Of a stretch of 64,000 nucleotides of DNA, positions 43,775 through 53,593 are shown one piece after another. Position 1 is the stretch's first letter; every line of letters starts with the position of its first letter. The notes beneath the pieces were generated by a model, which worked only from the letters and a program-made list of their open reading frames with translations, was not told the DNA's origin and made no database searches. The translations under genes were made by a program, and so were the position numbers. Location of the stretch: contig JAKQJC010000024.1 of the NCBI GenBank assembly GCA_029561345.1, forward strand, positions 1 through 64,000. Reading direction: 5' to 3'. The DNA comes from Chloroflexota bacterium (GTDB lineage Bacteria; Chloroflexota; Anaerolineae; Anaerolineales; Anaerolineaceae).

Positions 43775-44833
43775 TCATTGGCTGACGATCTCAACCAGTT
43801 TTTCATCCAGCACCTGGCCGTCTGCGTCAACCAGGCCAAAATCCATCTGTTTGTAAGACCAGTAGGTGTGTCCGATGCCGGCTTCATTCAGCACAGCCAC
43901 CAGGTCGCGGTTCCAATTCCGCCGCGTCTGGCTGTCGGCCCGGTCAATCACCCCATACTCTCCGCAGAACACCACCTTGCCCGTCTGCCGGGTAAAATCC
44001 ACCGCCGGCTGCAGCGCCCTGCGCACCCAGTTTTGATCAAAATGCTGGCCCACAAAAGGTTTCAAGGAACCGCTGTATTCAGGGTGCGCCGCCAGAAAAT
44101 CACCCAGGTCGGGCGCTTCGCCCGGGTAGCTCAACGCCCGGTCATATTCCTTCAAACCGGCATGCCAGTAGCATTTCTGGTGGGTCACCGGCAGCGGTTC
44201 GTAAAAGTGAAAAGTGTAGAGGATGTTGGCATCCTCCAGCAAGGTCAGTTTGTCGAGCTGATCAGCCGCATTATAGTGGTTGCCGCCGATCACAATCACC
44301 CGCTGCGCATCCACCTGCCGGATCACCTGCACGGCCTCGGCCGCCAGTTTGTTCCAGGGGGCGCTGTCGGGCAGCACAATCTCATTCAGCAGTTCAAAGA
44401 TCAGACCGTCGCGCACCGGTTTGCACAGTTCAGCCAGTTCCAGCCACAGCCGCAGGAAACGTTCCTGCAAGGCGCGGCTGCCAAACATCGAGCTTTCTGA
44501 AAGCGCGTCAAAAGCATAGCCAGGCGCTTTGTGCAAATCGAGAATGACCTTCAATCCATTGTCATGCGCCCAGCTGAGACCTTCCAGCAGGTAGCGCTTG
44601 CCGCTCTCGCTGAGTTTTCCTGTGGCGCTTTCATCTTCAATCACCGGGTAATCCACCGGCAGGCGCACATGATCCATCCCCCAGCTGGCAATCTGGCGCA
44701 GGTCCATTTCGCTGATGAAATTCTGAAAATGGATATGATCATAGGCCGGATATTGAGAAAGCCACCCGCCCAGGTTCACGCCGGCTTTCAGCCCCATCGC
44801 AGAGGAAAAAAGATCCTGATTCATCGCACCCAT
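43775..44833 (-). CDS. GH5-family beta-glucanase/cellulase, cytoplasmic
   Basis: 352 residues. MGLKAGVNLGGWLSQ, MDHVRLPVDYPVIE, ILDLHKAPGYAF, LIFELLNEIV with the acid/base Glu (151) and VVFCGEYGVI with the nucleophile Glu (292) fit GH5. There is no signal peptide, unlike secreted cellulases, so it probably trims imported beta-gluco-oligosaccharides or beta-glucosides. The ATG lies just after the cellobiose phosphorylase stop; an ATG at 44824 is an alternative start. Between two GH94 genes in one operon. Confidence 0.88.
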   Translation of the reverse strand: MGAMNQDLFSSAMGLKAGVNLGGWLSQYPAYDHIHFQNFISEMDLRQIASWGMDHVRLPVDYPVIEDESATGKLSESGKRYLLEGLSWAHDNGLKVILDLHKAPGYAFDALSESSMFGSRALQERFLRLWLELAELCKPVRDGLIFELLNEIVLPDSAPWNKLAAEAVQVIRQVDAQRVIVIGGNHYNAADQLDKLTLLEDANILYTFHFYEPLPVTHQKCYWHAGLKEYDRALSYPGEAPDLGDFLAAHPEYSGSLKPFVGQHFDQNWVRRALQPAVDFTRQTGKVVFCGEYGVIDRADSQTRRNWNRDLVAVLNEAGIGHTYWSYKQMDFGLVDADGQVLDEKLVEIVSQ

Positions 44834-44836
44834 CCG

Positions 44837-47281
44837 TTATCTGGTCCCAACCCAGGCTTTCACCTGCAGGGTCTTTTCTGCGCCCAGCGTCACCAGGCTG
44901 CCTTCAACCGGCTTTCCGTTCACCTCAAGGCTCACGGCGTTTCCCGGTCCCCGGCGTTCCACATCAATCTGCACCGTCACACCGCGGAAAATGCGGGTGG
45001 CCTTGAAGCCTGACCAGCTTTCGGGCATGGAGGGAGCAATCCGCAGGCCGTCCAGCTCAGGCCGGATGCCCAAAATCCACTGGCTGATGGCGGTGAAGTT
45101 CCAGGCGGCCGTGCCGGTGAGCCAGGAATTTTTGGCCTCGCCGTGGGTGGGCGCATCGCGCCCGGCAATGGTCTGGGCGTACACATACGGCTCGCTGCGG
45201 TGGATCTCGCTGATCGCCTCGCGCGCCGAGGGGTTGATGCGCATATAATAATCGTAGGCCTGATCGCCGCGGCCCATTTTGGCTTCGGCAATCATGATCC
45301 ACGGGTTGGTGTGGCAGAAAATGCTGGCGTTTTCTTTGTAGCCTTCCGGGTACGAGGAAATTTCACCCAGGTTGAGGTAGTAATGAGAGAAAGCCGGCTG
45401 GTTGAGCACAATGCCGTGGGGGGTGGCCAGTTTTTCGCGCACCGAATCCAGGGCCTGCAGCGCCCGGCCGTCTTCCGCACCCAACCCTGCCATCACGCAC
45501 ATGCCCTGCGGCTCAATGAAGATCTGCCCTTCGGCGCATTCCTTCGAGCCCACCGGTTGGCCGGCGTCATCATAGGCGCGCCGGAACCAGGCGCCGTCCC
45601 AGCCATACTCGGCCACGGTGGCGGCCATGCGCTCCGCGGCTGCTGCGTAAAGTGCCGATTCAGCCTTCAAATTCTTGTGCGCAGCGATGGCCGCCAGTTC
45701 CTGAGCAGCCAGCACGAACAGGCCGGCAATGAAGACCGATTCCGCCGTTTTGCCTTCCTTGTTGGTGGTGGTCTGGAAGGACTGCCCGGGTGTGTCTGAG
45801 AAGCAGTTGAGGTTCAGGCAGTCGTTCCAATCGGCGCGGCCGATCAGCGGCAAGCCGTGCGGGCCAAGCCGGTCCAGGGTGTATCTGAAAGAGCGCAGCA
45901 GATGATCATAAAGGGGCTTTTCGCTGCCGGGCTGGTTATCGTAAGCCACCGGTTCATCCAGAATGGTCCAATCGCCGGTTTCCTTCAGGTAAGCCGATAC
46001 GCCCAGAATCAGCCAGGCCGGGTCATCGTTGAAATTGCCGCCCACGTCATTGTTGCCGCGCTTGGTCAGCGGCTGGTACTGGTGGTAGGCGCCGCCGCTT
46101 TCAAGCTGGGTGGCTGCCAGATCCAGAATGCGCTGGCGGGCGCGTTCCGGAATGATGTGCACAAAGCCGAGCAGGTCCTGGTTTGAATCGCGGAAGCCCA
46201 TGCCGCGGCCAATGCCCGATTCAAAATAGGAGGCTGACCGAGACATATTAAATGTAATCATGCACTGGTAAGCATTCCAGATGTTCACCATGCGGTTGGT
46301 GTGCAGATCCGGGGTCTGCACCTGCAGCTTGCCCAGCAGCCCGCTCCAATGGTCGCGCAGGCTCGTAAAAGCTTCCTCCACGTTTTCAGGCTGCAGAAAG
46401 ACATCGATCACCGGGCGCACAGTGCGCTTGTTGATGGTCTGCGAGCCGGGCGGGTCAAATTTATCGTCCAGCGGGTTTTCGTGGTAACCCAGCAGGAAAA
46501 TCACCGTGCGGCTTTGGCCGGGTTTCAGCTCGGCCTTCACATGGTGCGAGCCAATCGGCGCCCAGCCGTGGGCCACGGAATCGCCCGACTGGCCCCCTTC
46601 CACCACCTGCGGCTTATCCCAGCCGCGGTACGGCCCCAAAAAAGCATCGCGAGCGGTATCAAAACCGGCCAGCGGCGCCGAGCAGGCAAAATAGGCAAAA
46701 TGATTGCGCCGCTCGCGGTATTCGGTCTTGTGGTAAATCACCCCATCCAGCACTTCCACCTGGCCGGTGTTAAAATTGCGCTGGTAGTTGGTGGCGTCAT
46801 CCTGGGCGTCCCAGAGGGCAAATTCCACCAATGAAAACAGCGAAAGCTGGGCGGCCGTGTCGCGCTGGTTGGTCAGGGTCACCTTCCAGATTTCCAGGCT
46901 CTGGCCCAGCGGCACAAAGTAACACACCTCGGCAGCCACCTGTTTGTACTCTGAGCGGATGATGGTGTAACCCATGCCGTGCCGGCAGGTGTATTGGTCC
47001 AGGTCTTTGCGCACCGGCTGCCAGGTGGGCGACCAGAATTCGCCGCTGGCGTCATCGCGCAGATACACATAGCGTCCGCCGCTGTCGAGCGGCACATTGT
47101 TGTAGCGGTAACGGGTCAGGCGGCGCAGGCGCGCATCGCGGAAGAATGAATAACCACCGGCCGTGTTGGAAATCAACCCGAAGTATTCTTCACTGCCCAG
47201 GTAATTGATCCAGGGCAGGGGGGTATCTGGGCGCGTGATGATATATTCACGCTGTGCATCATCAAAAAAGCCAAAGCGCAT
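44837..47281 (-). CDS. cbp: Cellobiose phosphorylase, GH94
   Basis: 814 residues, the length of characterised cellobiose phosphorylases. GMGFRDSNQDLLGFVHIIPERARQRILDLAATQ, GGAYHQYQPLTKRGNNDVGG, NDDPAWLILGVSAYLKETGDW and GRADWNDCLNLN (catalytic Asp484) are near-diagnostic. Converts cellobiose and phosphate to glucose-1-phosphate and glucose, saving one ATP. Cytoplasmic. ATG follows GTGAGGTTCCC. With the ABC importer upstream it gives a complete uptake and breakdown route. Confidence 0.94.
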   Translation of the reverse strand: MRFGFFDDAQREYIITRPDTPLPWINYLGSEEYFGLISNTAGGYSFFRDARLRRLTRYRYNNVPLDSGGRYVYLRDDASGEFWSPTWQPVRKDLDQYTCRHGMGYTIIRSEYKQVAAEVCYFVPLGQSLEIWKVTLTNQRDTAAQLSLFSLVEFALWDAQDDATNYQRNFNTGQVEVLDGVIYHKTEYRERRNHFAYFACSAPLAGFDTARDAFLGPYRGWDKPQVVEGGQSGDSVAHGWAPIGSHHVKAELKPGQSRTVIFLLGYHENPLDDKFDPPGSQTINKRTVRPVIDVFLQPENVEEAFTSLRDHWSGLLGKLQVQTPDLHTNRMVNIWNAYQCMITFNMSRSASYFESGIGRGMGFRDSNQDLLGFVHIIPERARQRILDLAATQLESGGAYHQYQPLTKRGNNDVGGNFNDDPAWLILGVSAYLKETGDWTILDEPVAYDNQPGSEKPLYDHLLRSFRYTLDRLGPHGLPLIGRADWNDCLNLNCFSDTPGQSFQTTTNKEGKTAESVFIAGLFVLAAQELAAIAAHKNLKAESALYAAAAERMAATVAEYGWDGAWFRRAYDDAGQPVGSKECAEGQIFIEPQGMCVMAGLGAEDGRALQALDSVREKLATPHGIVLNQPAFSHYYLNLGEISSYPEGYKENASIFCHTNPWIMIAEAKMGRGDQAYDYYMRINPSAREAISEIHRSEPYVYAQTIAGRDAPTHGEAKNSWLTGTAAWNFTAISQWILGIRPELDGLRIAPSMPESWSGFKATRIFRGVTVQIDVERRGPGNAVSLEVNGKPVEGSLVTLGAEKTLQVKAWVGTR

Positions 47282-47314
47282 GGGAACCTCACAATAAAAT
47301 AATGGATGATAACG

Positions 47315-48667
47315 TTACTTTGCCGGATGAAAAACCAGCAGGTTCATGGAAGCTGGCGGCAGCGAAATCGGTCCATCAGCGGGCACATTCATATTATCCT
47401 GTTTTTCTGCCTTGTGATCGACATCAAAAAGCCAGTATTCTGATTTCCGGGAATCGCCGAAGCCATCCACCCGCAGGGGCAGGTTCACCGCGGCATCTCC
47501 ACGGTTCACCAGCATCACCGTCAGGGCGCCGTCCTGGCGCAGGGCTGCGGCCACCGTCACCAATGGATCGGGTGAATTGGAAAAGACCAGCTCGCTGCCA
47601 AATTGCTTGTACATGAGATAAACATAATAAATGGGGCGCACATCATCCCGGGCCAGCAGCCCCCACTCCCCCGTTCCGGGGCGGGTCACCAGGCAAAACT
47701 GCGCCACCATATCCACCCGCTGGCGCACCAGGCGGGTCAGCACATCTCCCCACCACAGGCCGTTGACAAAAGTTTCAGGGGTGGCTTCGCCGCCGCTTTG
47801 CCCGGCCCAGTTCGAATTCACTTCGGTGAGGGCAATCGGCAGGTCGCGGCCGGTTTCTTCTTTGATCACTTTACGCAGGGCAGGCGCCCAGGCATCCCAA
47901 TCAGGGCCGTTGGCCAGCAGTTCCTGGCGGGTGGGCGAGGTCTTCTCCGCGTTGTTGGGGAAGGGATAGCGGTGAACCGCCACCACATCCACCATATCCC
48001 CGTTGGCCTTCAGGAAAGAGCGCAGCCAATCCACCCCGTTTTTATCCTTGGGATTGCTGGCTTCGTTGACCATAAATTGGCTGGTATCCGGGCCCACCAG
48101 CAAAATGGTCGGGTCCACGGCTTTCATGGCTTTGGCAATCTCGCGCCATTCACGGTTGAAGCGTTCGGTGTCGTAATCCACCTTGAACTGGTTGACGTAC
48201 AGGTTGGCTTCGTTGCCCACGCTCCAGTAGCGGATCTTGTAGCCCTTTTCAATATTGGCATATTTCACCAGGGCGGCAGCTTTTTCAGGGGTGCCCTTCA
48301 GCAGGCGCACATGCACCAGCGGCTCAGAACCCATGGCTCTGGCCAGCTGCATAAACTGGTCGAGCTGCCAGGTGTCAATATCATTCTCGTCGCCCCAGCG
48401 TCCGCCGGGAAAGCGCAGCAGCCTGATGCCCGCAGCTTCGGCCTGCGGCCGCACTTCCATGGCCACAAACAGCCAGGGGCCGTAATTCGAACCGTAGAGG
48501 GCCGGGTTAAGGGACCCCTCAACCCGGCCTGCATCCACATAGATCCTGTCTGACGGGGTTGCCGGCACAGCCGTGGGGGTGACGGTGGCGGCAGGCTGCG
48601 GTGCGGTTGAGGTGCATGCTGAGATGAACACCAGCAAAGCCATCAAAAACAGGTTCCATTTTTTCAT
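47315..48667 (-). CDS. Secreted lipoprotein glycoside hydrolase, clan GH-A
   Basis: 450 residues. Lipobox FISAC (Cys18), Thr/Pro-rich linker, then a TIM-barrel hydrolase with YWSVGNEANLY (acid/base Glu153) and IALTEVNSNW (nucleophile Glu282), followed by a beta-sandwich domain. The pattern fits clan A families such as GH39, GH51 or GH79, but I cannot place it in one. As a lipoprotein it would act outside the membrane, releasing sugars for the importer encoded upstream. Confidence 0.82.
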   Translation of the reverse strand: MKKWNLFLMALLVFISACTSTAPQPAATVTPTAVPATPSDRIYVDAGRVEGSLNPALYGSNYGPWLFVAMEVRPQAEAAGIRLLRFPGGRWGDENDIDTWQLDQFMQLARAMGSEPLVHVRLLKGTPEKAAALVKYANIEKGYKIRYWSVGNEANLYVNQFKVDYDTERFNREWREIAKAMKAVDPTILLVGPDTSQFMVNEASNPKDKNGVDWLRSFLKANGDMVDVVAVHRYPFPNNAEKTSPTRQELLANGPDWDAWAPALRKVIKEETGRDLPIALTEVNSNWAGQSGGEATPETFVNGLWWGDVLTRLVRQRVDMVAQFCLVTRPGTGEWGLLARDDVRPIYYVYLMYKQFGSELVFSNSPDPLVTVAAALRQDGALTVMLVNRGDAAVNLPLRVDGFGDSRKSEYWLFDVDHKAEKQDNMNVPADGPISLPPASMNLLVFHPAK

Positions 48668-48669
48668 GA

Positions 48670-49737
48670 TTATTTCTCCACACCGGTCACAACAATACCC
48701 TGCATGAACTGGCGCTGGGCCAGGAAGAACAGGGCCACCGGCAGCGCCACCACCATCAAAGCAGCGGCCATGGCCAGGCCGGGCTGCACGGCATACACAT
48801 TGTTGAAGCGGGTCAGACCTATCGAAATCGTGTAGAGGTCTTCCTTTCCAGCCAGGTAAATCAATGGGGTGTAGAAGTCATTCCATGACCAGAAGAAGTG
48901 GAACATGGCCACGGCTGTCACCGCCGGCATGGATTGCGGCAAAATCACCGAGATCAGAATGCGGAAGGGGCTGGCGCCGTCCATCATGGCGGCCTCATCC
49001 AGTTCGCGCGGAATGCCCAGGAAGTACTGCCGCAGCAGGAACACATTGTAGGCGTTGGCAAAGAAATGCGGAATGATCAACGGCCACCAGGTGCCGCCCC
49101 AGCCAATGGCGCGGAAGAAGGCGTACTGCGGAATCAGGGTTACCTGGCCCGGCAGGATGATGGTGGCAATCAGGATCATGAACAGCACCTTCTTGCCCGG
49201 AAAACGGAAGCGAGCAAAGCCGTAGGCCACCAGAATGGAAGAGATCAGGGTGCCGATCATGCTCCAGATGGCGATGGCAAAGGTATTGACGAACAATTTG
49301 CCCAGGCTGATCTGGTTCCAGGCGCGTTCAAAATTTTCCATGAACGGGCTGAATTCATATTTGGGGGTCAGGGTGCGCCAGCGCCCCTCCCACTTGACCA
49401 GGCCGGCATCAGGGTTCAGCGGGTCAACAAATTCGCTGCTCTCGCGTCCGGCTTTCACCAGCGCCATCGTCCGGGTGCCGTCGGGCATGGGCACTTCATA
49501 CAGGTTATAGTCCTTGCCCTGGTAATTGTATTTGGAGGGCAGCGAAGGCAGTAGCGGCCCGGTCACATCGCGGATCTGTTCCTGCGATTTGAAAGCCGTC
49601 ACCGCGGCATAACCCAGCGGCATCAGAAAGATCACCACCACCACCAGGCCCAGCAGGGTCACGCCAATATAAGAGAGGATTTCGCGTTGTTTCCACGAAA
49701 GCAAAGGTTTTTTGATTTGGGTCGTCGTCGCAGCCAT
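48670..49737 (-). CDS. ABC sugar transporter permease (MalG type)
   Basis: 355 residues with six predicted helices and the EAA loop GIPRELDEAAMMDGASPFRI that contacts the ATPase. Between helices 1 and 2 there is an unusually long external loop of about 110 residues (from FKSQEQIRDVTG to MENFERAW), larger than in MalG. Forms the membrane pore with the MalF-type partner. No ATPase gene is in the operon, so a shared MsiK-like ATPase is likely encoded elsewhere. Confidence 0.92.
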   Translation of the reverse strand: MAATTTQIKKPLLSWKQREILSYIGVTLLGLVVVVIFLMPLGYAAVTAFKSQEQIRDVTGPLLPSLPSKYNYQGKDYNLYEVPMPDGTRTMALVKAGRESSEFVDPLNPDAGLVKWEGRWRTLTPKYEFSPFMENFERAWNQISLGKLFVNTFAIAIWSMIGTLISSILVAYGFARFRFPGKKVLFMILIATIILPGQVTLIPQYAFFRAIGWGGTWWPLIIPHFFANAYNVFLLRQYFLGIPRELDEAAMMDGASPFRILISVILPQSMPAVTAVAMFHFFWSWNDFYTPLIYLAGKEDLYTISIGLTRFNNVYAVQPGLAMAAALMVVALPVALFFLAQRQFMQGIVVTGVEK

Positions 49738-49740
49738 GGA

Positions 49741-50703
49741 TCAGTCCTCCCCGCCGGCATAGTATACCCAGCGCTTTTGCGTCTGGAACAGGAAAACGGT
49801 CAACAGTAAAACGACAATAAACATCGCCCAGGCCAGGGTTGAGCCGTAGCCCATATCAAGAAAGGCAAAGGCTGTTTTGTACAGGTAGAGGTTGTAGAAC
49901 AGGGTGGCGCCGCCCGGATCGCCGCGGCCGTTGCTGATGACATAGGCCTGGGTAAAATACTGGAAAGTGCCGATCAGGGAAAGGATCAGGTTATAGAACA
50001 CCACCGGAGAAATCATCGGGATGGTGATTTTGAAGAAGGTCACGAAAGCATTGGCGCCGTCCACTTTGGCGGCTTCATACATCTCCGTTGGCACGTTCTG
50101 CAAACCAGAGAGCATGGTCAACATGGTGTTGCCCACGCCCCAGAAGCCCATAATCACCAGGGCGGGCAGCACCCAGTTGGCATCCTGGAACCAGTTGGGA
50201 CCCTGAATGCCGATCATGGCCAGCAGGCGGTTCAGCCAGCCCGATTCACTGTTAAGCACCCCCCCGAAAACCATCACCCCCGCCACCACCGGGATCATGT
50301 AAGGCATGTAGAACAGGGTGCGGAAAACGTTTTTTGCAAGCAAATGTTTGGAATTGACCAGCAGCGCCAGCAGCAGCGGGAAAATGAGGCTGAGCGGCAC
50401 TGAGATCAGAGCGAAACGCAAGGTCACGCTGATGGCCTGAAGCAGGTCCACATCGTTAAAAAGCCGGGCATAATTGCTCAATCCGACAAAAGACATTTCT
50501 GCGGGTTTGGTCGGGTTGTAATTGGTGAAAGAAAAAGTGAGTGAAGCGAGCATGGGAAGCAGGGTGAAGATCAGAAACCCTAACAGCCACGGGCTCAGGA
50601 AAATCAAGCCCCATTTTGCCTCGCGTCTGCGCAAACCCAGGCCTTTTGATTCTTTCCCGGCCCCGCCAGGTTTTGTCGGAACAACAGATTGGGATACAGT
50701 CAT
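49741..50703 (-). CDS. ABC sugar transporter permease (MalF type)
   Basis: 320 residues from MTVSQSVVPT, with AGGAGGAAACC upstream. Six helices and EAA loop VPTEMYEAAKVDGANAFVTFF. WGLIFLSPWLLGFLIFTLLPMLASL is the typical first segment of CUT1 permeases. Its stop lies three bases before the MalG-type start. Confidence 0.93.
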   Translation of the reverse strand: MTVSQSVVPTKPGGAGKESKGLGLRRREAKWGLIFLSPWLLGFLIFTLLPMLASLTFSFTNYNPTKPAEMSFVGLSNYARLFNDVDLLQAISVTLRFALISVPLSLIFPLLLALLVNSKHLLAKNVFRTLFYMPYMIPVVAGVMVFGGVLNSESGWLNRLLAMIGIQGPNWFQDANWVLPALVIMGFWGVGNTMLTMLSGLQNVPTEMYEAAKVDGANAFVTFFKITIPMISPVVFYNLILSLIGTFQYFTQAYVISNGRGDPGGATLFYNLYLYKTAFAFLDMGYGSTLAWAMFIVVLLLTVFLFQTQKRWVYYAGGED

Positions 50704-50734
50704 GGTTTCCTCCTCATCCATCTCCGGTTATGAA

Positions 50735-50762
50735 GAGGGTGCACTGTTGTCAGTGCACCCTC
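50735..50762 (-). other. Intercistronic hairpin between binding-protein and permease genes
   Basis: GAGGGTGCACTG (50735-50746) and CAGTGCACCCTC (50751-50762) form a perfect 12-bp stem with a 4-base loop. No T-run follows on the minus strand, so it is more likely an mRNA-stabilising or partial-termination element that raises binding-protein levels above those of the permeases. Confidence 0.75.
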
Positions 50763-50780
50763 TCCTCAGGAGAAGAAGAA

Positions 50781-52259
50781 TTACTTCTTCACTTCCTGAT
50801 AAATGGTGTTCAGGTCGGTGATAAGCTGATCGATGCGGGCCTTGATGTCCAGCTTGTCATTGCTGCGCATATCGCTGGTGAATTTGGCGATGGCGTCGTC
50901 AGCTTTGGCGAAGTTGGGCAGACCGGCTTCGTGGTTGGGGGCGTCAACGTAGGGCATTGAATCCACGGCAACCTGCCAGTTGATCTTGACAGCGTTCTTT
51001 TCGAAGGTCTTATCGAGGCCAGCAAAGAAATCAGCCTGCTGGGAAGCGCGGGCGGGCATGCCACCGTACAGAGCGTACAGGTCAGCGGAACCTTCACCGA
51101 GCATGTAGGTCAGAACTTTGAAGGCAGCTTCGGGGTTCTTGCTGTCTTTGAGGATGGAGAAGGTGTCGCCGTGCATCTTGGCGGTGTAGACGCCATTGTA
51201 AGCGGGCACAACAGCAATGTCGATATTGGTGTTGGTTTCGGGAACGGTGCAGCAGGTGAACCACATGTGGCAGTGCACAATGGCAACCTTGCCTGAGCCG
51301 AATTCATTACCCTTGATCAGGTCGCTGTCGATGTTGGCCTGGGTGGGGATGAAGTGGTCTTTCCACATGCCGTCATAGTACCACTGCCAGGCTTCACCCC
51401 AGCCAGCGGGCAGAACGGCCTTGCCGTCAGCAACGGGGATGCCAGCGCCAAACGAGGTGGCGATACCGCGGGCATCGGTCCACTGCCAGTCGAAGCCCCA
51501 CTGAACAATGTTGGTGGGATCGAAATCAGGGGAGGTGGCGTCGTTACCCTTGGCATCCACGGTCAGTTTCATGGCAACCAGCTTGAGGGTATCGAAATTC
51601 CATTCGTATTCCTTGCCATCGATGGTGTATTTCTCACCGAACTTCTGGGGCAGCATATCGAGGCCGGCTTCTTCAAGCAGGGTCTTGTTGACCCACAGGA
51701 ACGAGGGGAAGATGGCGAAGGGCAGGCCAACCAGGGCGCCTTCGTCCTTGTAGAATTCAAGGAACTTGGGATCGACATCAGAGAGGTCGTATTTGAATTT
51801 TTCGACCATCGGGGTCAGATCCATGAACGCACCGGGGAAGAAACCGCGGCCTTTGGTGCCCACAGGGCCCACGATGTCGGGCGCATTGCCGGCAGCGATC
51901 TGGGCGATGAGGTTATCGCGGGCGTAGTTGTTATCGACAATGATCGGGATGAGCTGAATTTCGGTCTGAGACTTGTTGTACTTGTCAATGAAGACCTTTT
52001 CCGCTTCGATCTGGGCAGGCTGAGAGCCAGCGCCGAGGCCGATGTACCAGTAAACCTGGGTGCGTTCGGCAGCGGCCACGGGGACTTCCACCTTGGTTTC
52101 GACTTTGACTTCCTGAGTCACAACCACGGTCTTTTCAACCACTTTAACTTCAGCGGTGGGGGCTGCGGCGGTGGGGGCAGCGGTGGGCGTCGCGCAGGCT
52201 GTCAGAACCATGCTGAGCAGAATGAGGACGCTAACAACAGACAGGGCAAACTTACGCAT
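50781..52259 (-). CDS. ABC transporter sugar-binding lipoprotein (CUT1)
   Basis: 492 residues from MRKFALSVVS (AAGGAGAACCGAA upstream). Lipobox VLTAC (Cys22), a Thr/Ala and Val-rich linker, then a family 1 solute-binding fold: EKVFIDKYNKSQTEIQLIPI, IAAGNAPDIVGPVG, LVGLPFAIFPSFLWVNKTLLEEAG and NPEAAFKVLTYML. Captures oligosaccharides outside the membrane; the operon suggests cello-oligosaccharides or related beta-glucans. It precedes both permeases. Confidence 0.93.
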   Translation of the reverse strand: MRKFALSVVSVLILLSMVLTACATPTAAPTAAAPTAEVKVVEKTVVVTQEVKVETKVEVPVAAAERTQVYWYIGLGAGSQPAQIEAEKVFIDKYNKSQTEIQLIPIIVDNNYARDNLIAQIAAGNAPDIVGPVGTKGRGFFPGAFMDLTPMVEKFKYDLSDVDPKFLEFYKDEGALVGLPFAIFPSFLWVNKTLLEEAGLDMLPQKFGEKYTIDGKEYEWNFDTLKLVAMKLTVDAKGNDATSPDFDPTNIVQWGFDWQWTDARGIATSFGAGIPVADGKAVLPAGWGEAWQWYYDGMWKDHFIPTQANIDSDLIKGNEFGSGKVAIVHCHMWFTCCTVPETNTNIDIAVVPAYNGVYTAKMHGDTFSILKDSKNPEAAFKVLTYMLGEGSADLYALYGGMPARASQQADFFAGLDKTFEKNAVKINWQVAVDSMPYVDAPNHEAGLPNFAKADDAIAKFTSDMRSNDKLDIKARIDQLITDLNTIYQEVKK

Positions 52260-52479
52260 TTCGGTTCTCCTTCTCAAACTCAAAAAAGTGATTTTTTGCC
52301 AAGCTGCCCACAGGAAATACTTAAGAGACCTTGACTTGACAGGCCTTTTAAGGTATCTTGAATATGGGTAGCTTTGCTAACAATGAGCAGTGGGGTTACC
52401 CCGGACGGAATGCTGGCGGCGTTCCGTCTATTATTTTGCCAGAACGGCAACCTTCAAATCTCTAAAAATTGACCACCTC
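52260..52479 (-). other. Leader between the lacI-type gene and the binding-protein gene
   Basis: 220 bases without a gene. It holds a GACGGAA (52409-52415)/TTCCGTC hairpin without a T-run and no GAGCGCTC operator. No clear promoter was found, so transcription may read through from the regulator gene. Confidence 0.5.
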
Positions 52480-53502
52480 CTATGATCTCACTGGATGGAT
52501 TGCCCCGCAGGACTCGCGGATGACAAGTTCGGTGGGGAGGATGATATGCTGAGGCCGGTCGGATGGGTTTTCGATGAGGTCTATGAGGGTATCTGCCGCA
52601 ATGGCGCCAATTCTGGAAATAGGCTGGCGCACAGTGGTAAGAGACGGAGTAATCCGGCTGGCCATGGGGATATCATCAAACCCGACCACGGCAATATCTT
52701 CAGGGACGCGCAGTCCCAATTCATGGATGGCGCGCACCGCGCCAATGGCCATCGTGTCGCTGGCGGCGAACACGGCGTCCGGCCTGTACTGCATCAGCTG
52801 TTTCATCGCCGCATAGCCGCCCGGGTCGGTGAAATCGGCTTCCACCACCAGTTCGGGCTGCAATGAAATGCCGCGCTCTTTCAGGGCATCGCGGTACCCG
52901 CGGGCGCGGTCCATACCGGCAATCATGTTGGCGGGGCCGTTGATGCAGGCAATGCGTTTGCGGCCCATGCGCACCATGTGCAGCACCGCCTGGTAGGCGC
53001 CGCTGCGGTTGTCCGAATCAACATAGTGAATGTGTTCATCGGTGGGGTGGCGCCCCACCAGCACAAAGGGCAGGGATTTATTGCGCAGCGCATCCACCAG
53101 GCTATCATCGGTCAGCATGGAGGCAATAATCACGCCGTCAATCAGACCGTTGTAAAGGACATTGTTAATGGTGCGGCGCTCAAATTCAGGTTCGGCCAGC
53201 CACAGCATCACCGACACATCGCGCGAATTGCACTGGCCCGAAACGCCCTGGATCAGGAGGGGGAAAAAGGGGTCAGCGAAGATGGCGCTGACGCCCATCG
53301 GGATCACCAGGCCCAGAATGCCGGTATGTCCGGCGGCCAGGCCGCGGGCAGCCAGGTTGGGCTGAAAATTGACCTTGGAAATCACGTCCATCACCTTGGT
53401 GCGGGTCGCCTCGCTGACATTCTGGTCGCCATTGATCACGCGCGAGACGGTCGAACGTGAGGTGCCAGCGATGCGGGCGATATCTTCAAGGGTGAGGGGC
53501 AT
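52480..53502 (-). CDS. LacI-family repressor, CebR-like
   Basis: 340 residues from [25 protein letters not shown] (GGAGAACCGACCGC upstream; a longer frame is unlikely). Helix-turn-helix then a periplasmic-binding-protein fold with [25 protein letters not shown] and [21 protein letters not shown]. Two TGGGAGCGCTCTCA palindromes lie upstream. That word differs in one position from the operator known for CebR, the cellobiose repressor of Streptomyces, and the operon downstream degrades cellobiose. Inducer is therefore probably cellobiose or a related oligosaccharide. Confidence 0.9.
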   Translation of the reverse strand: MPLTLEDIARIAGTSRSTVSRVINGDQNVSEATRTKVMDVISKVNFQPNLAARGLAAGHTGILGLVIPMGVSAIFADPFFPLLIQGVSGQCNSRDVSVMLWLAEPEFERRTINNVLYNGLIDGVIIASMLTDDSLVDALRNKSLPFVLVGRHPTDEHIHYVDSDNRSGAYQAVLHMVRMGRKRIACINGPANMIAGMDRARGYRDALKERGISLQPELVVEADFTDPGGYAAMKQLMQYRPDAVFAASDTMAIGAVRAIHELGLRVPEDIAVVGFDDIPMASRITPSLTTVRQPISRIGAIAADTLIDLIENPSDRPQHIILPTELVIRESCGAIHPVRS

Positions 53503-53516
53503 GCGGTCGGTTCTCC

Positions 53517-53530
53517 TGGGAGCGCTCTCA
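53517..53530. promoter_or_regulatory. CebR-like operator 1
   Basis: TGGGAGCGCTCTCA, 15 bases before the repressor start codon. One mismatch to the 14-bp CebR palindrome TGGGAGCGCTCCCA. Confidence 0.82.
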
Positions 53531-53593
53531 AAATTGCTTTTTAATTTTGCCGTCAACGACGGCAGGGCTTCTTCAGGTGTGACGCGCCGTTTT

